DNA of 37,156 bases from Methylobacter sp. (GTDB lineage Bacteria; Pseudomonadota; Gammaproteobacteria; Methylococcales; Methylomonadaceae). The stretch covers positions 1 through 37,156 of the forward strand of contig JAGXGY010000008.1 in assembly GCA_024636505.1 (NCBI GenBank), read 5' to 3'. The notes under the pieces were generated by a model, which had not been told where the DNA came from, ran no database searches, and worked only from the letters and a program-made list of their open reading frames with translations. The position numbers and the translations under genes were made by a program. Numbering within the stretch: position 1 is the stretch's first letter; each line of letters opens with the position of its first letter. Of the stretch, positions 17,704 to 28,473 are shown in pieces.

Positions 17704-19462
17704 ATCTCAATTTTTGAGATTGCTGAAAAATTCTTAACGATCTGATTCTGTTAATAGCAGCAGCCAGCTCATATTTGCGCGGCATTGAAAGAGTCCCCGG
17801 ATAATCAGGTTGCAAAACCGCCAACCCGTGCTGATTCATTTCGCTCTCCAACCAATTTATCCAGAAACAAATAGATTCAGCTTGACTGCCTGACTGTTGT
17901 AATCTGCGCCTCAACGCCAACAGGCAATAACCGATGGCTAAAACCTGCGGCGCTTCCGCGATTTGCAGCACCGCATCCAGATTGATCAGATCCATGCCGT
18001 ATTCCAATTGCCTCGGGGCGTTACGCAAATCTTTTATGCGTTTTGGCAGGGTCTTGTTCAGCCGCTGATTGGTATAAGCCGGATCGAAATTATCGACGGC
18101 CAAACGGCGCGATACCGCGAAATCGGCAATCAGGCTATCCTCCCCGGGGATTTCCCCCAATCTGTCACGGACCTTAGCGGTAATATCGCTGCAATGGTAA
18201 TCAGCCATCAACAAACAGGTATCGGCTTTCTGTAAAAAATAGCCCAGGCCGCCGACCACGAAAATCATCGAAACCCGATGTTTTTTCCACAGCGAGCGTA
18301 CCGTTGAATACAGCGGTTTGATCGGTTCTTGCGTCGCATCCACAATTTTTTTAATCAGCTCGTCGCGCACCAGAAAATTGGTGGCGCAGGTATCTTCATC
18401 AAACAACAGCAAGCGGCTGCCGCTCTCGATGGCCTCGACAATATTGGCGGCTTGCGAGGTGCTGCCGCTGGCATTATCGGATGAAAAACAATCGGTTTTA
18501 AGGCCGTTCGGCAAATCGCTGATAAAAGGACTGATGTCGACATTACGAATACTGCGGCCTTCTTCCGCCCTGATGAAAAAAGCATCCTCCCGAGTCACCA
18601 CATATTCCCGCCCGTCTCCCGGAACATGCGCATAAACCCCGGCTAAAATCGCCTGCATCAAGGTCGATTTGCCATGATAGCCGCCGCCGGTAATGCAGCT
18701 GATGCCCTGTCTGATGCCCATACCGGTTATGCTGCACCCATCCGATAACGGAATGGTTATTTGCAACGACGCAGGCGATTGAAAGCGCTTAACCGACGCA
18801 TCCATGGCAGGCCGGTCGTCAATGCCGCTTTGCCGCGGCAGCCTGGCATCATTGGCGACAAAAACGATCAAATCGTGCCGTTGCATAAACCGGATAATCT
18901 CGGCGCGTTTTTGTTGCACATCGACAAACTGTTGAAATAGAACTCGGGCTTGCTGGTCGTAGCGTTGATAAAAAAAGCAGTGGTCAACAATGGCAACCAG
19001 TTCCCGGCTCAACATGATCCAAGTCTGCTCGGCATCAAACACGCGGCCCTGCCCTTTTGCCGACAGACTGATCATAAAGCGCAAATAAAGCGCATCGTCA
19101 TCGAACAAAACGCTATCCCTGAGCAGCATCTTTTGACTCAGGGCAATGGTATTGAAAGAACCGCTGCCGTCTTTGCCGCGATTTTGCTGGGCAAACCGGG
19201 CTATGCCGTCGCGAAAACGCCGAATCAGAAAATCGGCCGCTGCCAATCTGCCCGGGACGGCTTGTAAAAATTCCTGTGGAATCCTGCTGTCCGGTAGCGG
19301 TATTTTTACCGAGGCAATGGAAGCAGGGTTAGCGCCGGGACTGCCCTGCATTTTGATGAAGCTGAGTTCAAAGCAGGGAAAGCGATAACAACCGCGCAGC
19401 TTTTGGATGCCCTGAAAAGGCTGGTCGGCAATAGAAGCTAGTAACGCTTGTAGTGTGTACAC
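17702..19462 (-). CDS. Predicted ABC-class ATPase (COG3044 type)
   Basis: A 586-residue soluble protein of the predicted ABC-class ATPases without membrane helices. Walker A is GGGYHGKST (K265). An ABC signature-like element SGSTSQAANIVEAIES follows, then Walker B LLLFDEDTCATNF. The N-terminal 250 residues (RGCYRFPCFELSFIKMQGSPGAN) and the C-terminal region (YGMDLINLDAVLQIAEAPQVLAIGYCL) match the whole-length family. Members occur in bacteria, plants and trypanosomes; the trypanosome relative is linked to RNA editing complexes, so nucleic acid handling is possible, but the bacterial role is unknown. It is followed upstream by the unrelated ssb cluster. The start ATG at 19462 gives MYTLQALLASI; GGAGG (ACATCCCCTCC) lies just upstream. 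Confidence 0.82.
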   Translation of the reverse strand: MYTLQALLASIADQPFQGIQKLRGCYRFPCFELSFIKMQGSPGANPASIASVKIPLPDSRIPQEFLQAVPGRLAAADFLIRRFRDGIARFAQQNRGKDGSGSFNTIALSQKMLLRDSVLFDDDALYLRFMISLSAKGQGRVFDAEQTWIMLSRELVAIVDHCFFYQRYDQQARVLFQQFVDVQQKRAEIIRFMQRHDLIVFVANDARLPRQSGIDDRPAMDASVKRFQSPASLQITIPLSDGCSITGMGIRQGISCITGGGYHGKSTLMQAILAGVYAHVPGDGREYVVTREDAFFIRAEEGRSIRNVDISPFISDLPNGLKTDCFSSDNASGSTSQAANIVEAIESGSRLLLFDEDTCATNFLVRDELIKKIVDATQEPIKPLYSTVRSLWKKHRVSMIFVVGGLGYFLQKADTCLLMADYHCSDITAKVRDRLGEIPGEDSLIADFAVSRRLAVDNFDPAYTNQRLNKTLPKRIKDLRNAPRQLEYGMDLINLDAVLQIAEAPQVLAIGYCLLALRRRLQQSGSQAESICFWINWLESEMNQHGLAVLQPDYPGTLSMPRKYELAAAINRIRSLRIFQQSQKLR

Positions 19463-19499
19463 ATCCCCTCCTGTCTTGCCGATTTAAACACCGGAGAAG

Positions 19500-19928
19500 T
19501 CAGCTGCCTTTAAGATCATTTCCGTAACAGTCCATTCCGGCAATCAGCTTCATTTTCACCAAATTGTCATCAATGCCCAAGGTCTTAAAAGCGGCCTTTA
19601 TACCCATGCCTTTTACTGCGTCAACAGAACCGAATCTAAAACCGAACAACCGCTTTCTCTTGCCCTCAGGAAAACTGCGCATTATTTGCTCGATGCTGCC
19701 GTCAATAAGCGCCCTTGCTTTGTCCAGCTCTGACGCAACTTCCGGCTTCAAGTCGGTTAGCCGCTGTTTTTCAGGGGATGACACCGCGCCAACCGGCGGC
19801 GTTGCCGGTTGGCATCTGTTGCGTATATCCGCCAGTTTTTGACTTTGCCCATGAGCCACCAGCAGACTGCGCTCAGTAACACTCACTTTTTGCCGGTCTG
19901 CCGCCGGATTATCCGCTATTTTTCTCAT
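19500..19928 (-). CDS. Hypothetical protein co-transcribed with ssb
   Basis: A 142-residue protein not recognised. The N-terminal half is polar and likely disordered (PADRQKVSVTERSLLVAHGQ). The C-terminal half is predicted helical with a basic patch EGKRKRLFGFRFGSVDAVKG. Its start lies 3 bases after the ssb stop, implying one transcript and perhaps translational coupling. A role in DNA metabolism is suggested only by that location. Confidence 0.6.
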   Translation of the reverse strand: MRKIADNPAADRQKVSVTERSLLVAHGQSQKLADIRNRCQPATPPVGAVSSPEKQRLTDLKPEVASELDKARALIDGSIEQIMRSFPEGKRKRLFGFRFGSVDAVKGMGIKAAFKTLGIDDNLVKMKLIAGMDCYGNDLKGS

Positions 19929-19931
19929 ACA

Positions 19932-20360
19932 TCAGAACGGAATGTCGTCATCATAGGGCGCATCGAAATTATCATGGCTCGGAGCTTGTTGGGCAGATGA
20001 CTGGCCTTGCGCTTGATAGTTTTGTTGCGATGGCTGGTTGGATTCGTTTCTTTTGCCGACCAAATCGATAATATTGGCGTTAAGCTCCAGACTGGTTTTA
20101 GTCGAACCGTCTTGCGCCCGATATTCGCTTTGACTCAGCTCACCGGAGACAAACACCTGCTGGCCTTTTTTCAGGTAATTTTGCAGCTGTCCTTCGGCGC
20201 GCTTACCCCACAGCGCACACCGAATCCATAACGTTTGTTGCTTCTCGCCAAAGCCGATATTGTTAGCCACGGTCACATTCAACACCGCTTGACCTGACGG
20301 CAAATATCGGACTTCGGCATCACGACCCACAGTCCCGGTAAAGCTGAAAACATTACTCAT
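19932..20360 (-). CDS. ssb: Single-stranded DNA-binding protein
   Basis: A 142-residue SSB that coats single-stranded DNA in replication, repair and recombination. The N-terminal 105 residues form the OB-fold (FSFTGTVGRDAEVRYLPSGQAVLNVTVAN, WIRCALWGKRAEGQLQNYLKKGQQVFVSGEL). A Gln/Ser-rich linker follows, then the conserved acidic tip DDDIPF that docks partner proteins. The length is shorter than E. coli SSB (178) mainly in the linker. AGGAA lies before the ATG. The first gene of a two-gene unit with the 142-residue hypothetical protein. Confidence 0.95.
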   Translation of the reverse strand: MSNVFSFTGTVGRDAEVRYLPSGQAVLNVTVANNIGFGEKQQTLWIRCALWGKRAEGQLQNYLKKGQQVFVSGELSQSEYRAQDGSTKTSLELNANIIDLVGKRNESNQPSQQNYQAQGQSSAQQAPSHDNFDAPYDDDIPF

Positions 20361-20620
20361 TTTTTCTCATTCCTGGTTAAATTAACAATACGGCTATTAT
20401 CAACTGCTTCCACCAAAAAGAAAATGCCAAAGCTCAAACCGATTGCGATTATCGCCCGATCGAGTCCAGCTATTTAACCGGATGACCTGAACGATACGCT
20501 TTGTGCAGCGAGCGTTTAAAATAATGGATATGCAAAATACCAAAAGTATGGTTTTTTTGGGGACTGGCGAAACTGGATAAACAAAGCGGGGGGGGAACGG
20601 TGGATTAGCCTGAAGAAAAC

Positions 20621-20659
20621 AAAAAACGCCCAAGGCCGTTAAAAGCCTTGGGCGTTTTT
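20621..20659 (-). terminator. Strong intrinsic terminator
   Basis: AAACGCCCAAGG and CCTTGGGCGTTT form a 12-bp stem with T-runs on both sides, so it can work in either direction. On the minus strand it follows the 57-residue gene. The rest of the gap 20361-20692 holds a run of eight G near 20588 and nothing else recognised. Confidence 0.85.
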
Positions 20660-20692
20660 AAGTCGTTTGGTTAAGCGACCCGGCTAAGGAGG

Positions 20693-20866
20693 TCATTCGC
20701 ATGATAATTGACCGGATTTAACGCGTTTACGGTTCAGGTTAATATTGCTGGCAATGGCCGCTGATGCGAACAGCGTCGATGAAATAATGAATTCACCCGA
20801 AATAAAGCCCAGCAGACCGGTTATAAATACTACCCCGGTTAAAATATCTTTGGAAAGGTCGTTCAT
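20693..20866 (-). CDS. Small hypothetical membrane protein (57 aa)
   Basis: Reads MNDLSKDILTGVVFITGLLG and onward, with a hydrophobic stretch over about residues 8-43 containing one or two membrane segments and a basic tail (NLNRKRVKSG). GAGGA is 9-10 bases before the ATG at 20866, and a strong terminator follows the TGA, so a real monocistronic gene is likely despite its size. No family recognised. Confidence 0.6.
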   Translation of the reverse strand: MNDLSKDILTGVVFITGLLGFISGEFIISSTLFASAAIASNINLNRKRVKSGQLSCE

Positions 20867-21021
20867 GAGTAAGTCCTCGTATAAAGTTGAAAGGTTTTTT
20901 TAAATGATGTCTCAACTATACGGAACACGCCTATTATTGACAATAACCCTGGGGGCATATAGATTGTTTCCCAATTCGATACGCCGGATTCATAAGCTAT
21001 TCATATTTATCGTGTAAAGCA

Positions 21022-23298
21022 TTAATCCCTTACCGGTGCAGGCGCCAGCACCACTCTTGAGCCATTGCTTTCCGGGGAACTGACAACACCGGCCGCTTCC
21101 ATATCCTCAATCATGGTTGCGGCGCGGTTATAACCGACTTTAAAGCGTCGTTGCACGCTGGATATTGAGGCCTTGCGGGTTTCCGTGACAAATTGCACCG
21201 CCTCATCATATAAAGCATCGCTTTCGGAATCGCCGCCATTGCCGCCGCTCATGCTATAGCCGTCATTGCCATCAGACGATTCGCGGGTGATGTCTTCCAG
21301 ATAATTGGGCGGCGCGGTTTGTTTTAAAAATTCAACCACGCGATGCACTTCATGATCATCGACGAATGCACCGTGAGCGCGTATCGGAATACTGGTGCCC
21401 GAGGGCAAAAACAGCATATCGCCGTTACCTAACAGGGTTTCCGCGCCGCCTTGATCGAGTATGGTGCGCGAATCGATGCGCGATGACACCTGGAATGAAA
21501 TCCGCGTCGGTACATTGGCCTTGATCAGACCGGTCAATACGTCTACCGAGGGACGCTGGGTGGCCAGAACTAAATGGATACCGGCGGCTCGGGCTTTTTG
21601 CGCCAGACGGGCGATCAGTTCTTCGACTTTTTTACCGACGATCATCATCATATCGGCTAATTCATCGATAACGATAACGATGCCGGGCAGCGTGCTTAAA
21701 GTGGGATATTCCTCCCCTTCTTCCAACGGATTGATCATTTGAAACATCGGGTCCCTGATGGTTTCGCCTCTTGCCGTGGCGTCTTCTATCAGCTGATTGA
21801 ATCCGGCAAGGTTTCTAACGCCCATTTTGGACATTAACTTATAACGCCTTTCCATTTCGGCAACCGCCCAGCGCAGCGCGTTGCTGGCTTCTTTCATGTC
21901 GGTGACCACCGGAGTCAGCAAATGCGGAATGCCTTCATAAACCGATAATTCCAGCATCTTCGGATCGATCATGATCAGTCGCACCTGTTCCGGCGTGGCC
22001 TTATAAAGCAGACTGAGAATCATGGTATTGATGGCCACCGATTTACCGGAACCGGTAGTGCCTGCGACCAGTGCATGAGGCATTTTTCCTAAATCGGCAA
22101 CCATCGGTGTGCCGGAAATATCCTTGCCCATCGCCAAGGTCAGCAAGGATTTTGACTTTTCAAAAGGTGCCGACACCAATAACTCGCGCAAGGTCACCAT
22201 TTCCCGCTCCCGATTGGGAATTTCAAGGCCGACCACTGATTTACCCGGGATAATTTCGACGATACGCACACTGGTAACCGACAAGGCTCTGGCTAAATCC
22301 TTGGACAGCGTACTGATACGGCTGACTTTAACGCCTGCCGCAGGCTGCAATTCAAAGCGAGTAATAACCGGGCCGGGATGAAAGCCGACCACGGTAACGG
22401 TAACGTTAAAATCGGCCAGAATATCCTCTACCAAGCGCGACATCTCTTCCAAATCGGTTTGCGAATAACCGATAACGCGGGTATCGCGAAGATCCAGCAA
22501 ATCCAGAGAAGGCAAAACCCCTTTGCTTGAGTCGTATTTAATAGTCGGCTGTTTTTTCAGCGGACCGTTATTTTTTACCCGTTTTTCTACAGGCTTTTCG
22601 ATAGCGGCGATGGCTTTAGTGCTAACTTTTCTTTTAAATACCGGCTTTTCGCGATTATTTGTCGGCGTTTCGCTGCGTTTAACCGGATCTCCTTGTAATA
22701 GAGCCAAAATGCTACGCCGAAAAATCCGACAGATAAACACGGTATATTTGCCGATAAAATCCAGCAAGCCTACCCACGACAATCCGGTAACCAAGGTCAC
22801 TCCGCCCAACAAAACGACCAGCAATAGCAATGTCGCGCCGGAATTACCTAACATGACCAACAATGTGCTGCCGGTTTCCTGGCCTAAAATACCGCCCGTG
22901 TTGCCCGGAAGTTCAATGCCTATTCTGAGCAGATACAAATTCAATAGCGCAGCACTCGAAATAATGGTTGCTATTGAGCCTACCCATTGCAGCGCAATAA
23001 TCGTCTTTTCGCGGCCTTGTCTGCCGCGGGTATAGAGCAAATAACCTTGCCAAAAAATAATAACGGGGAATAAATACGCAACCAAACCGAAACAGCTGAG
23101 CGCAATATCAGAGAGCCACGCACCAAAAATACCGCAAGCGTTAGACACAGTTTGCACCGATCCGCTATGCGTCCAACCCGCATCTTCGTTACTAAAAGTG
23201 ATCAACGAAATCAAAAAAAATAATGCGACTGCAATGAAACTCAATAAAGCGATTTCACGCAATCCACGAAAAGTTTTCTCTTCCATTATTGCAGCCAT
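21022..23298 (-). CDS. ftsK: DNA translocase FtsK
   Basis: Septum-anchored DNA pump that clears and dimer-resolves the chromosome terminus during division. About 758 residues: four membrane helices within residues 15-175, a fairly short linker (about 190-270), the alpha-beta motor with Walker A GTTGSGKS (K419) and Walker B-like [13 protein letters not shown], and the winged-helix gamma domain (about 690-750, [29 protein letters not shown]) that reads KOPS polarity sequences. The linker is much shorter than in E. coli FtsK (1329 aa). The frame is open to a TTG at 23307, but ATG 23298 ([12 protein letters not shown]) has GAG upstream and is preferred. It is divergent from trxB, a common gammaproteobacterial neighbourhood. 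Confidence 0.95.
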   Translation of the reverse strand: MAAIMEEKTFRGLREIALLSFIAVALFFLISLITFSNEDAGWTHSGSVQTVSNACGIFGAWLSDIALSCFGLVAYLFPVIIFWQGYLLYTRGRQGREKTIIALQWVGSIATIISSAALLNLYLLRIGIELPGNTGGILGQETGSTLLVMLGNSGATLLLLVVLLGGVTLVTGLSWVGLLDFIGKYTVFICRIFRRSILALLQGDPVKRSETPTNNREKPVFKRKVSTKAIAAIEKPVEKRVKNNGPLKKQPTIKYDSSKGVLPSLDLLDLRDTRVIGYSQTDLEEMSRLVEDILADFNVTVTVVGFHPGPVITRFELQPAAGVKVSRISTLSKDLARALSVTSVRIVEIIPGKSVVGLEIPNREREMVTLRELLVSAPFEKSKSLLTLAMGKDISGTPMVADLGKMPHALVAGTTGSGKSVAINTMILSLLYKATPEQVRLIMIDPKMLELSVYEGIPHLLTPVVTDMKEASNALRWAVAEMERRYKLMSKMGVRNLAGFNQLIEDATARGETIRDPMFQMINPLEEGEEYPTLSTLPGIVIVIDELADMMMIVGKKVEELIARLAQKARAAGIHLVLATQRPSVDVLTGLIKANVPTRISFQVSSRIDSRTILDQGGAETLLGNGDMLFLPSGTSIPIRAHGAFVDDHEVHRVVEFLKQTAPPNYLEDITRESSDGNDGYSMSGGNGGDSESDALYDEAVQFVTETRKASISSVQRRFKVGYNRAATMIEDMEAAGVVSSPESNGSRVVLAPAPVRD

Positions 23299-23467
23299 AT
23301 TCAACAACTCTTTACATAAATTACCGACAAAACATAATTATAGATCAATAACACGATGTTTCACATTAATAATGCCCAGGATAAACCCCAGCACACACGC
23401 CTGCAATCATTCACCGGCCATACCGATAAAACAGCTTACCAAAGAATCGGTAAAGCCCCCTTCTCGT

Positions 23468-23567
23468 TCCCACGCTCCAGAGGCTGTTCTCATTCCCACG
23501 CTCCGGCGTGGGAATGCATACCGGTAATGGCAATTCCCACGCAGAGCATGGGAACCAGACCCCGCGA
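23468..23567. repeat. REP-like palindromes in the ftsK-trxB gap
   Basis: The 501-base gap 23299-23799 contains REP-like hairpins: CATTCCCACGCTCC/GGCGTGGGAATG near 23490-23520 and CCCACGCAGAGCATGGG near 23533-23556, then a fragment of the composite repeat seen at 12215. A structured repeat copy follows. No gene is supported in this gap. Confidence 0.65.
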
Positions 23568-23610
23568 TTCTAAGCTATGTCCTTCAGCTGGGGGATGTAA
23601 GGATGCTCTC

Positions 23611-23758
23611 GATCGAATTTCTTCGCTGGTCTGAAACCTCGCCCTTCAAGGGGATTATTTGAATTTGACAACGATGCATTGCATCGTTATGCTTTTTAGC
23701 ATCCTCCTCGTTCACGGGGAGAAACAATCCACGGATGAGGCCGGATATGGATTGAAAC
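23611..23758 (-). repeat. Structured dispersed repeat, copy C (inverted)
   Basis: The minus strand reads GTTTCAATCCATATCC at the start and GCGAAGAAATTCGATC at the end, aligned with copies A and B. Stems: CAATCCA/TGGATTG, ATGCT/AGCAT (where A and B have GTTACC/GGTAAC), AACGATGC/GCATCGTT and CCCT/AGGG. The terminal ATG of the other copies is ATC here. It points towards ftsK, about 310 bases away, and starts 41 bases before trxB on the opposite strand. Confidence 0.75.
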
Positions 23759-23766
23759 ATAATTAA

Positions 23767-24753
<987 letters not shown>

Positions 24754-24792
24754 AGATCCGGCCAAAGACAACAGGCCTTCCGCCTTTCAAAC

Positions 24793-25488
24793 ATGCAACT
24801 GACCGTTCTTGACCCCAACAACCCTGCCCAGGATTTTCCCCTAGCATGCAAAGCCCTCCGCGAACCGGACGGCTTACTGGCAGTCGGCGGCTGTCTGTCC
24901 CAAGCGCGGCTATTGAATGCCTACCGCCATGGCATATTCCCCTGGTATAACCCCGGCGAACCTATCCTGTGGTGGTCGCCAAATCCCCGCCTGGTTTTAT
25001 TTCCCGACAAATTGCTTATTTCCCACAGCCTGCACAAAACGCTGCGTAAAAATATCTTTTCAGTCACCTTTGACCGGGCTTTTAACGACGTTATTGCCGC
25101 CTGTGCCAATCCGCGTAAAGAAGCGGACGGCACCTGGATAACCGATGAAATCAAGGTAGCGTACAATCAGCTGCACCAAGCCGGATTTGCCCGTTCGGTT
25201 GAGGTCTGGCTGGGTGATGAACTGGTTGGGGGATTATACGGCATCGCTATCGGGCAGGTTTTTTTCGGCGAATCGATGTTCCATACCAGAACAGACGCCT
25301 CCAAAGTGGCCTTTGCAGTACTGGTTAACCGGCTTAACTCTTGGGGTTACCGGCTGATCGATTGTCAAGTGCATTCAAATCATTTACAAAGCCTGGGCGC
25401 CGAGGAAATCAGCCGGGATGATTTTACATCGCTGCTCGATCGACATTGTCCGGCTGCAGCGCTGTCAAGCGCCTGGCAGCCTCAATAA
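24793..25488 (+). CDS. aat: Leucyl/phenylalanyl-tRNA-protein transferase
   Basis: Transfers Leu or Phe from aminoacyl-tRNA to proteins with N-terminal Arg or Lys, marking them for ClpAP (N-degron pathway). The 231 residues cover the complete family: [86 protein letters not shown] and [16 protein letters not shown]. It lies directly after trxB and ends only 4 bases from the stop of the convergent HDOD-GAF gene. infA, which often follows aat in gammaproteobacteria, is absent here. Confidence 0.96.
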   Translation: MQLTVLDPNNPAQDFPLACKALREPDGLLAVGGCLSQARLLNAYRHGIFPWYNPGEPILWWSPNPRLVLFPDKLLISHSLHKTLRKNIFSVTFDRAFNDVIAACANPRKEADGTWITDEIKVAYNQLHQAGFARSVEVWLGDELVGGLYGIAIGQVFFGESMFHTRTDASKVAFAVLVNRLNSWGYRLIDCQVHSNHLQSLGAEEISRDDFTSLLDRHCPAAALSSAWQPQ

Positions 25489-25492
25489 GCCG

Positions 25493-26998
25493 CTAACCGT
25501 ACTGGCGCTGTATTCGATAAAGCGTCAGACCTATATTGGCTTGTTGAGCAAAATATTTAAAGGCATTAAAATCTTCGTCAGTTAACGGCTCGCCACTCAA
25601 CCCGCGATCCGCATAAATCAAACCAATCGGTATCTTATTGGAAAAAACAGGCATCATCAGGCATTCGTTTTTTCCGACCGCATTAATATCCCGAAGCGTA
25701 TACATCTTGGCATTCACCGAGGGCTTCGCCCAAAATGCCTGGGTACCTGACAAACTATGAAAAAAAAGATTGGCGGGGACTTTGGTAACATGAAAAACAA
25801 CATTGGATTCATGGCTTTCTTTGCGCCAACCCAGCGATAGCTTTTCTTTAAGCGATTGCTTGTCCGCCACTAACAGGGAAAAAATAGTTCTATCCATACC
25901 GATACCCCGATGGATTCCCTCAAGCACCGTTTCCAACAACAAATTAATGTCGAATTGATCGCTTATTATTGACGTTATATCCTGTGAAATCTGAAATTGC
26001 AGCTGTTTTTTATCCAAAACCGGCGGCGACTCTTCCAAATCGATAGATCGATTAAGGCGTTTTTGAATCAGCATCGCAGCGTCAGCAGCGCCAAACTGAC
26101 AAGCAATATCGGAGGCATTACTGGTATTATTTCGAAGATTTTCAATAATAACCTTTTGCGATTGATGAGTAAGCGCTTCAATCTTTCTGACACAATCCTC
26201 ATATTTTCTTGAGCCGACATCCCCCTCTTTTAAAGCCTCGGTAATTTCATAGCCTAACTGAACCAGACCGACTCGAGGGTTTTTGTTCAGCGCCTTTGGC
26301 TTAATCGATTCCTCAACCAAACTGCCTAACTTCCAGGCTTTACTTAAAGAAGCGCCCAAGTCCGTCAATTTAAATCCCAGCACTTTTTTTTCGGCTTGCT
26401 CGCGACTGTAATTTTCCTCGCTTACCAGAGCTTGAATACATTCGCCCTGCTCACCGCAAAAACACCAAAAAGAAATACTGCCGATATGATTAAGCAGCGT
26501 AGCGATAAACACCTCTTCCGGCGACACATCGTTAATCGCAACCGCTATGGCTTTTGCATGTACCGCCGCATGAATGGCCTGAGCTATTTCTTCATTAGCC
26601 TGTTGTTTATTGGTTGCCGATAAAATACACTCCAAAAAAGAGCAAACCAGCGTTAATTCACGAATAACCTCAGAACCGATCATGACAATGGCACGTGACA
26701 CAGTCACCATTTTCTGACGCGAGGGATTGTAATGCGGAGTATTACTGATTTTTAATAATTTAACCGTCAGATTCGGGTCCTGTAAAATAACAGAGGCCAA
26801 TTCCATCGCGCCTTTTCTGTCATCATTTAAAATATTATGAATACTCAACGCCGTATTGGAAAATATCGGCATTTCCTCATTGCATAACACATGCGTCCAT
26901 CCATTAAGCGTCAGCGGCTCTGCTATGACGCCAGAGAGAGCACCTTCGGATTCCATTTCTATTATATTGGGACTTAGCGGATCGCTTTTCGATGTCAT
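25493..26998 (-). CDS. HDOD domain and GAF domain signalling protein
   Basis: A 501-residue cytoplasmic regulator. Residues about 35-270 form an HDOD domain (PIFSNTALSIHNILNDDRKGAMELASVILQDPNLTVKLLKISN; SRAIVMIGSEVIREL; ATLLNHIGSISFWCF), related to HD hydrolases but without their catalytic residues. Residues about 330-495 form a GAF domain (DINLLLETVLEGIHRGIGMDRTIFSLL, NECLMMPVFSNKIPIGLIYADRGL, FNAFKYFAQQANIGL) that may bind a small ligand. HDOD proteins are usually adaptors in c-di-GMP, motility or stress circuits. The ATG at 26998 gives an ordinary start, although the first 25 residues are not conserved-looking. It is convergent with aat. Confidence 0.85.
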   Translation of the reverse strand: MTSKSDPLSPNIIEMESEGALSGVIAEPLTLNGWTHVLCNEEMPIFSNTALSIHNILNDDRKGAMELASVILQDPNLTVKLLKISNTPHYNPSRQKMVTVSRAIVMIGSEVIRELTLVCSFLECILSATNKQQANEEIAQAIHAAVHAKAIAVAINDVSPEEVFIATLLNHIGSISFWCFCGEQGECIQALVSEENYSREQAEKKVLGFKLTDLGASLSKAWKLGSLVEESIKPKALNKNPRVGLVQLGYEITEALKEGDVGSRKYEDCVRKIEALTHQSQKVIIENLRNNTSNASDIACQFGAADAAMLIQKRLNRSIDLEESPPVLDKKQLQFQISQDITSIISDQFDINLLLETVLEGIHRGIGMDRTIFSLLVADKQSLKEKLSLGWRKESHESNVVFHVTKVPANLFFHSLSGTQAFWAKPSVNAKMYTLRDINAVGKNECLMMPVFSNKIPIGLIYADRGLSGEPLTDEDFNAFKYFAQQANIGLTLYRIQRQYG

Positions 26999-27035
26999 TG
27001 AACTGCTTACGGCCTATTCAAAGGCAGCGCTGCTC

Positions 27036-27145
27036 CCATGCTCTGCGTGGGAATGCATATAACCGGACGAGACAACGCTGGTTCCCATGCGCCTGCGTGG
27101 GAACCAGCGTCCATCCCGCCTAGCGTTTCTAAATTGTGTCGATAG
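27036..27145. repeat. REP hairpin with composite-repeat flank (inverted relative to 12215)
   Basis: A near-perfect 16-bp inverted repeat, ACGCTGGTTCCCATGC with GCGTGGGAACCAGCGT (27075-27110), is followed by GCCTAGCGTTTCTAAATTGT and GATAGCTATG. The latter two match, in reverse, the left part of the element at 12215. A shorter REP hairpin lies at about 27036-27056. Only one terminal repeat is visible, so the copy may be truncated. Confidence 0.6.
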
Positions 27146-27574
27146 CTATGATTCAAAGGACGAGTGTTTTAAATAGTTTTTTAAAAAATCTTTCCAGGTA
27201 ACAACACCCAAAATAGTCCTATCCTCGCCGATCACAGGGAGACAGGATATATCGGCATCGAGCATTTTTTGCACCGCAATATTGCATTCAGTTGCAGGCG
27301 TCACCGTATCAACCTGGCGTGACATAATCTGATGGGCGTGTTTTTTTAACGTTTCTTTATCGCGCAACGTTTCTGAGCCGGTATAAATATAAGGACTTAA
27401 CGCCCGCAATAAGTCACGATCCGAAATAATCCCGACAAACGTTTTATCGACTTCGTCCTCAACCAACAAATGATGAAAATAGACATGATCGAAAATGTCC
27501 TTGATCAACAATAGCTGAGTATCCATATTAACCGTAACTGGATTGGTGGTCATAATATCAGCGACAATCATCAT
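27146..27574 (-). CDS. CBS domain pair protein
   Basis: About 142 residues, almost entirely two CBS motifs: VADIMTTNPVTVNMDTQLLLIKDIFDHVYFHHLLVEDE and HQIMSRQVDTVTPATECNIAVQKMLDADISCLPVIGEDRTILGVVTWKDFLKNYL. Such Bateman modules bind adenine nucleotides and act as energy or redox sensors, usually controlling another protein. The frame is open upstream to 27715, but the extra 47 residues read through repeat DNA. ATG 27574 has GGGAG 8 bases upstream and is chosen. The C-terminal end overlaps the edge of a REP-type repeat. The partner is unknown. Confidence 0.85.
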   Translation of the reverse strand: MMIVADIMTTNPVTVNMDTQLLLIKDIFDHVYFHHLLVEDEVDKTFVGIISDRDLLRALSPYIYTGSETLRDKETLKKHAHQIMSRQVDTVTPATECNIAVQKMLDADISCLPVIGEDRTILGVVTWKDFLKNYLKHSSFES

Positions 27575-27729
27575 CTGGAGTTCTCCCGTTTTTTCAAGCG
27601 CACATTTTACTCGCTTGCTAAGCCCCGACCTTAGTCTTTGTTGTATTGCGCAAGTAGTTGCGGGAGTAATTGTGGGAGTGACGCCTACGTCACGACCAGC
27701 CTCTAATTCCCACACTCTGCGTAGTTCCT

Positions 27730-27755
27730 GGTTCCCATGCTCCTGCGTGGCAACC
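27730..27755. repeat. REP-like palindrome
   Basis: A single 26-bp copy of the same hairpin that forms the tandem array at 28839; it has one mismatch in the right arm (TGGCAACC instead of TGGGAACC). Confidence 0.7.
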
Positions 27756-27795
27756 TATGCAGGAGCTTGACCCCTTTGTTTCCCCTATTTCCTCT

Positions 27796-28260
27796 TTACT
27801 GCGCCAGACGTAGCACCGCAACAATTAAACCGCCGATCGCCAGTAATGTGCCAAAACTCCAGCGCATCAACAATTTTATTTCATGATGCAGCCCCATAAT
27901 CTCCTGATGCTGCTGTTCAAACCTTTTATCCACTTGGTCAAGACGCTTCTCCACCTGCTCAAAGTGCTTGTCTATCTGCTCAAAGCGCTTGTCTATCTGT
28001 TCAAAGCGCTTGTCTATCTGTTCAAAGCGCTTGTCTATCTGTTCAAAGCGCTTTTCCATCTGCTCAAAGCGCTTTTCCATCTGCTTGAAGCCTTCCACCA
28101 TCAGCTCCCGCTGATGTTTCAACTCTTCTTCCACGCGGATAGTTCTTTCCCGCAAATCCAGCTCATACCGCACATTTGCGTTTAACGTTTCAGGCGTTTC
28201 GGATAACGCTTTTTTGATCAGCCACTGAATTTGATCAATATCTTCTTGTGCCAAAGCCAT
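27796..28260 (-). CDS. Heptad-repeat coiled-coil membrane-anchored protein, copy 1
   Basis: A 154-residue protein with three parts: an N-terminal helical region (MALAQEDIDQIQWLIKKAL), a run of about ten seven-residue repeats of the form KRFEQID/M/V, and a C-terminal membrane helix (RWSFGTLLAIGGLIVAVLRLAQ). At DNA level the repeats are 21-bp units over about 27930-28085, so copy number could change by slippage without a frameshift. A shorter paralog with fewer heptads is at 32632-33012. A trimeric or other bundled coiled coil tied to the inner membrane is likely; the function is unknown. The ATG at 28260 begins the same MALAQED sequence as the paralog. Confidence 0.72.
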   Translation of the reverse strand: MALAQEDIDQIQWLIKKALSETPETLNANVRYELDLRERTIRVEEELKHQRELMVEGFKQMEKRFEQMEKRFEQIDKRFEQIDKRFEQIDKRFEQIDKHFEQVEKRLDQVDKRFEQQHQEIMGLHHEIKLLMRWSFGTLLAIGGLIVAVLRLAQ

Positions 28261-28473
28261 TTTTATCGTCCTTTTCTGCCTGCTTCAAACATTTTAGAAA
28301 TATAACATAGTTTATTTTACAGCTTTTTTATTTTCGCTTAAATATCATCTGATTTAACATAACATCATTTTGCATGGCATTAACATTCAATCGAGCCTGA
28401 CCCCATTGGTTTGATCCCTTTGGTAATTTGACATAGAACAAATAATGACGACCGACTTATCGAGAATTTTTAT

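Noticed and set aside
20400..20633. 77-residue minus-strand frame between ssb and the terminator
   Set aside because: It runs through a poly-G tract and half of the terminator hairpin and has no plausible start.
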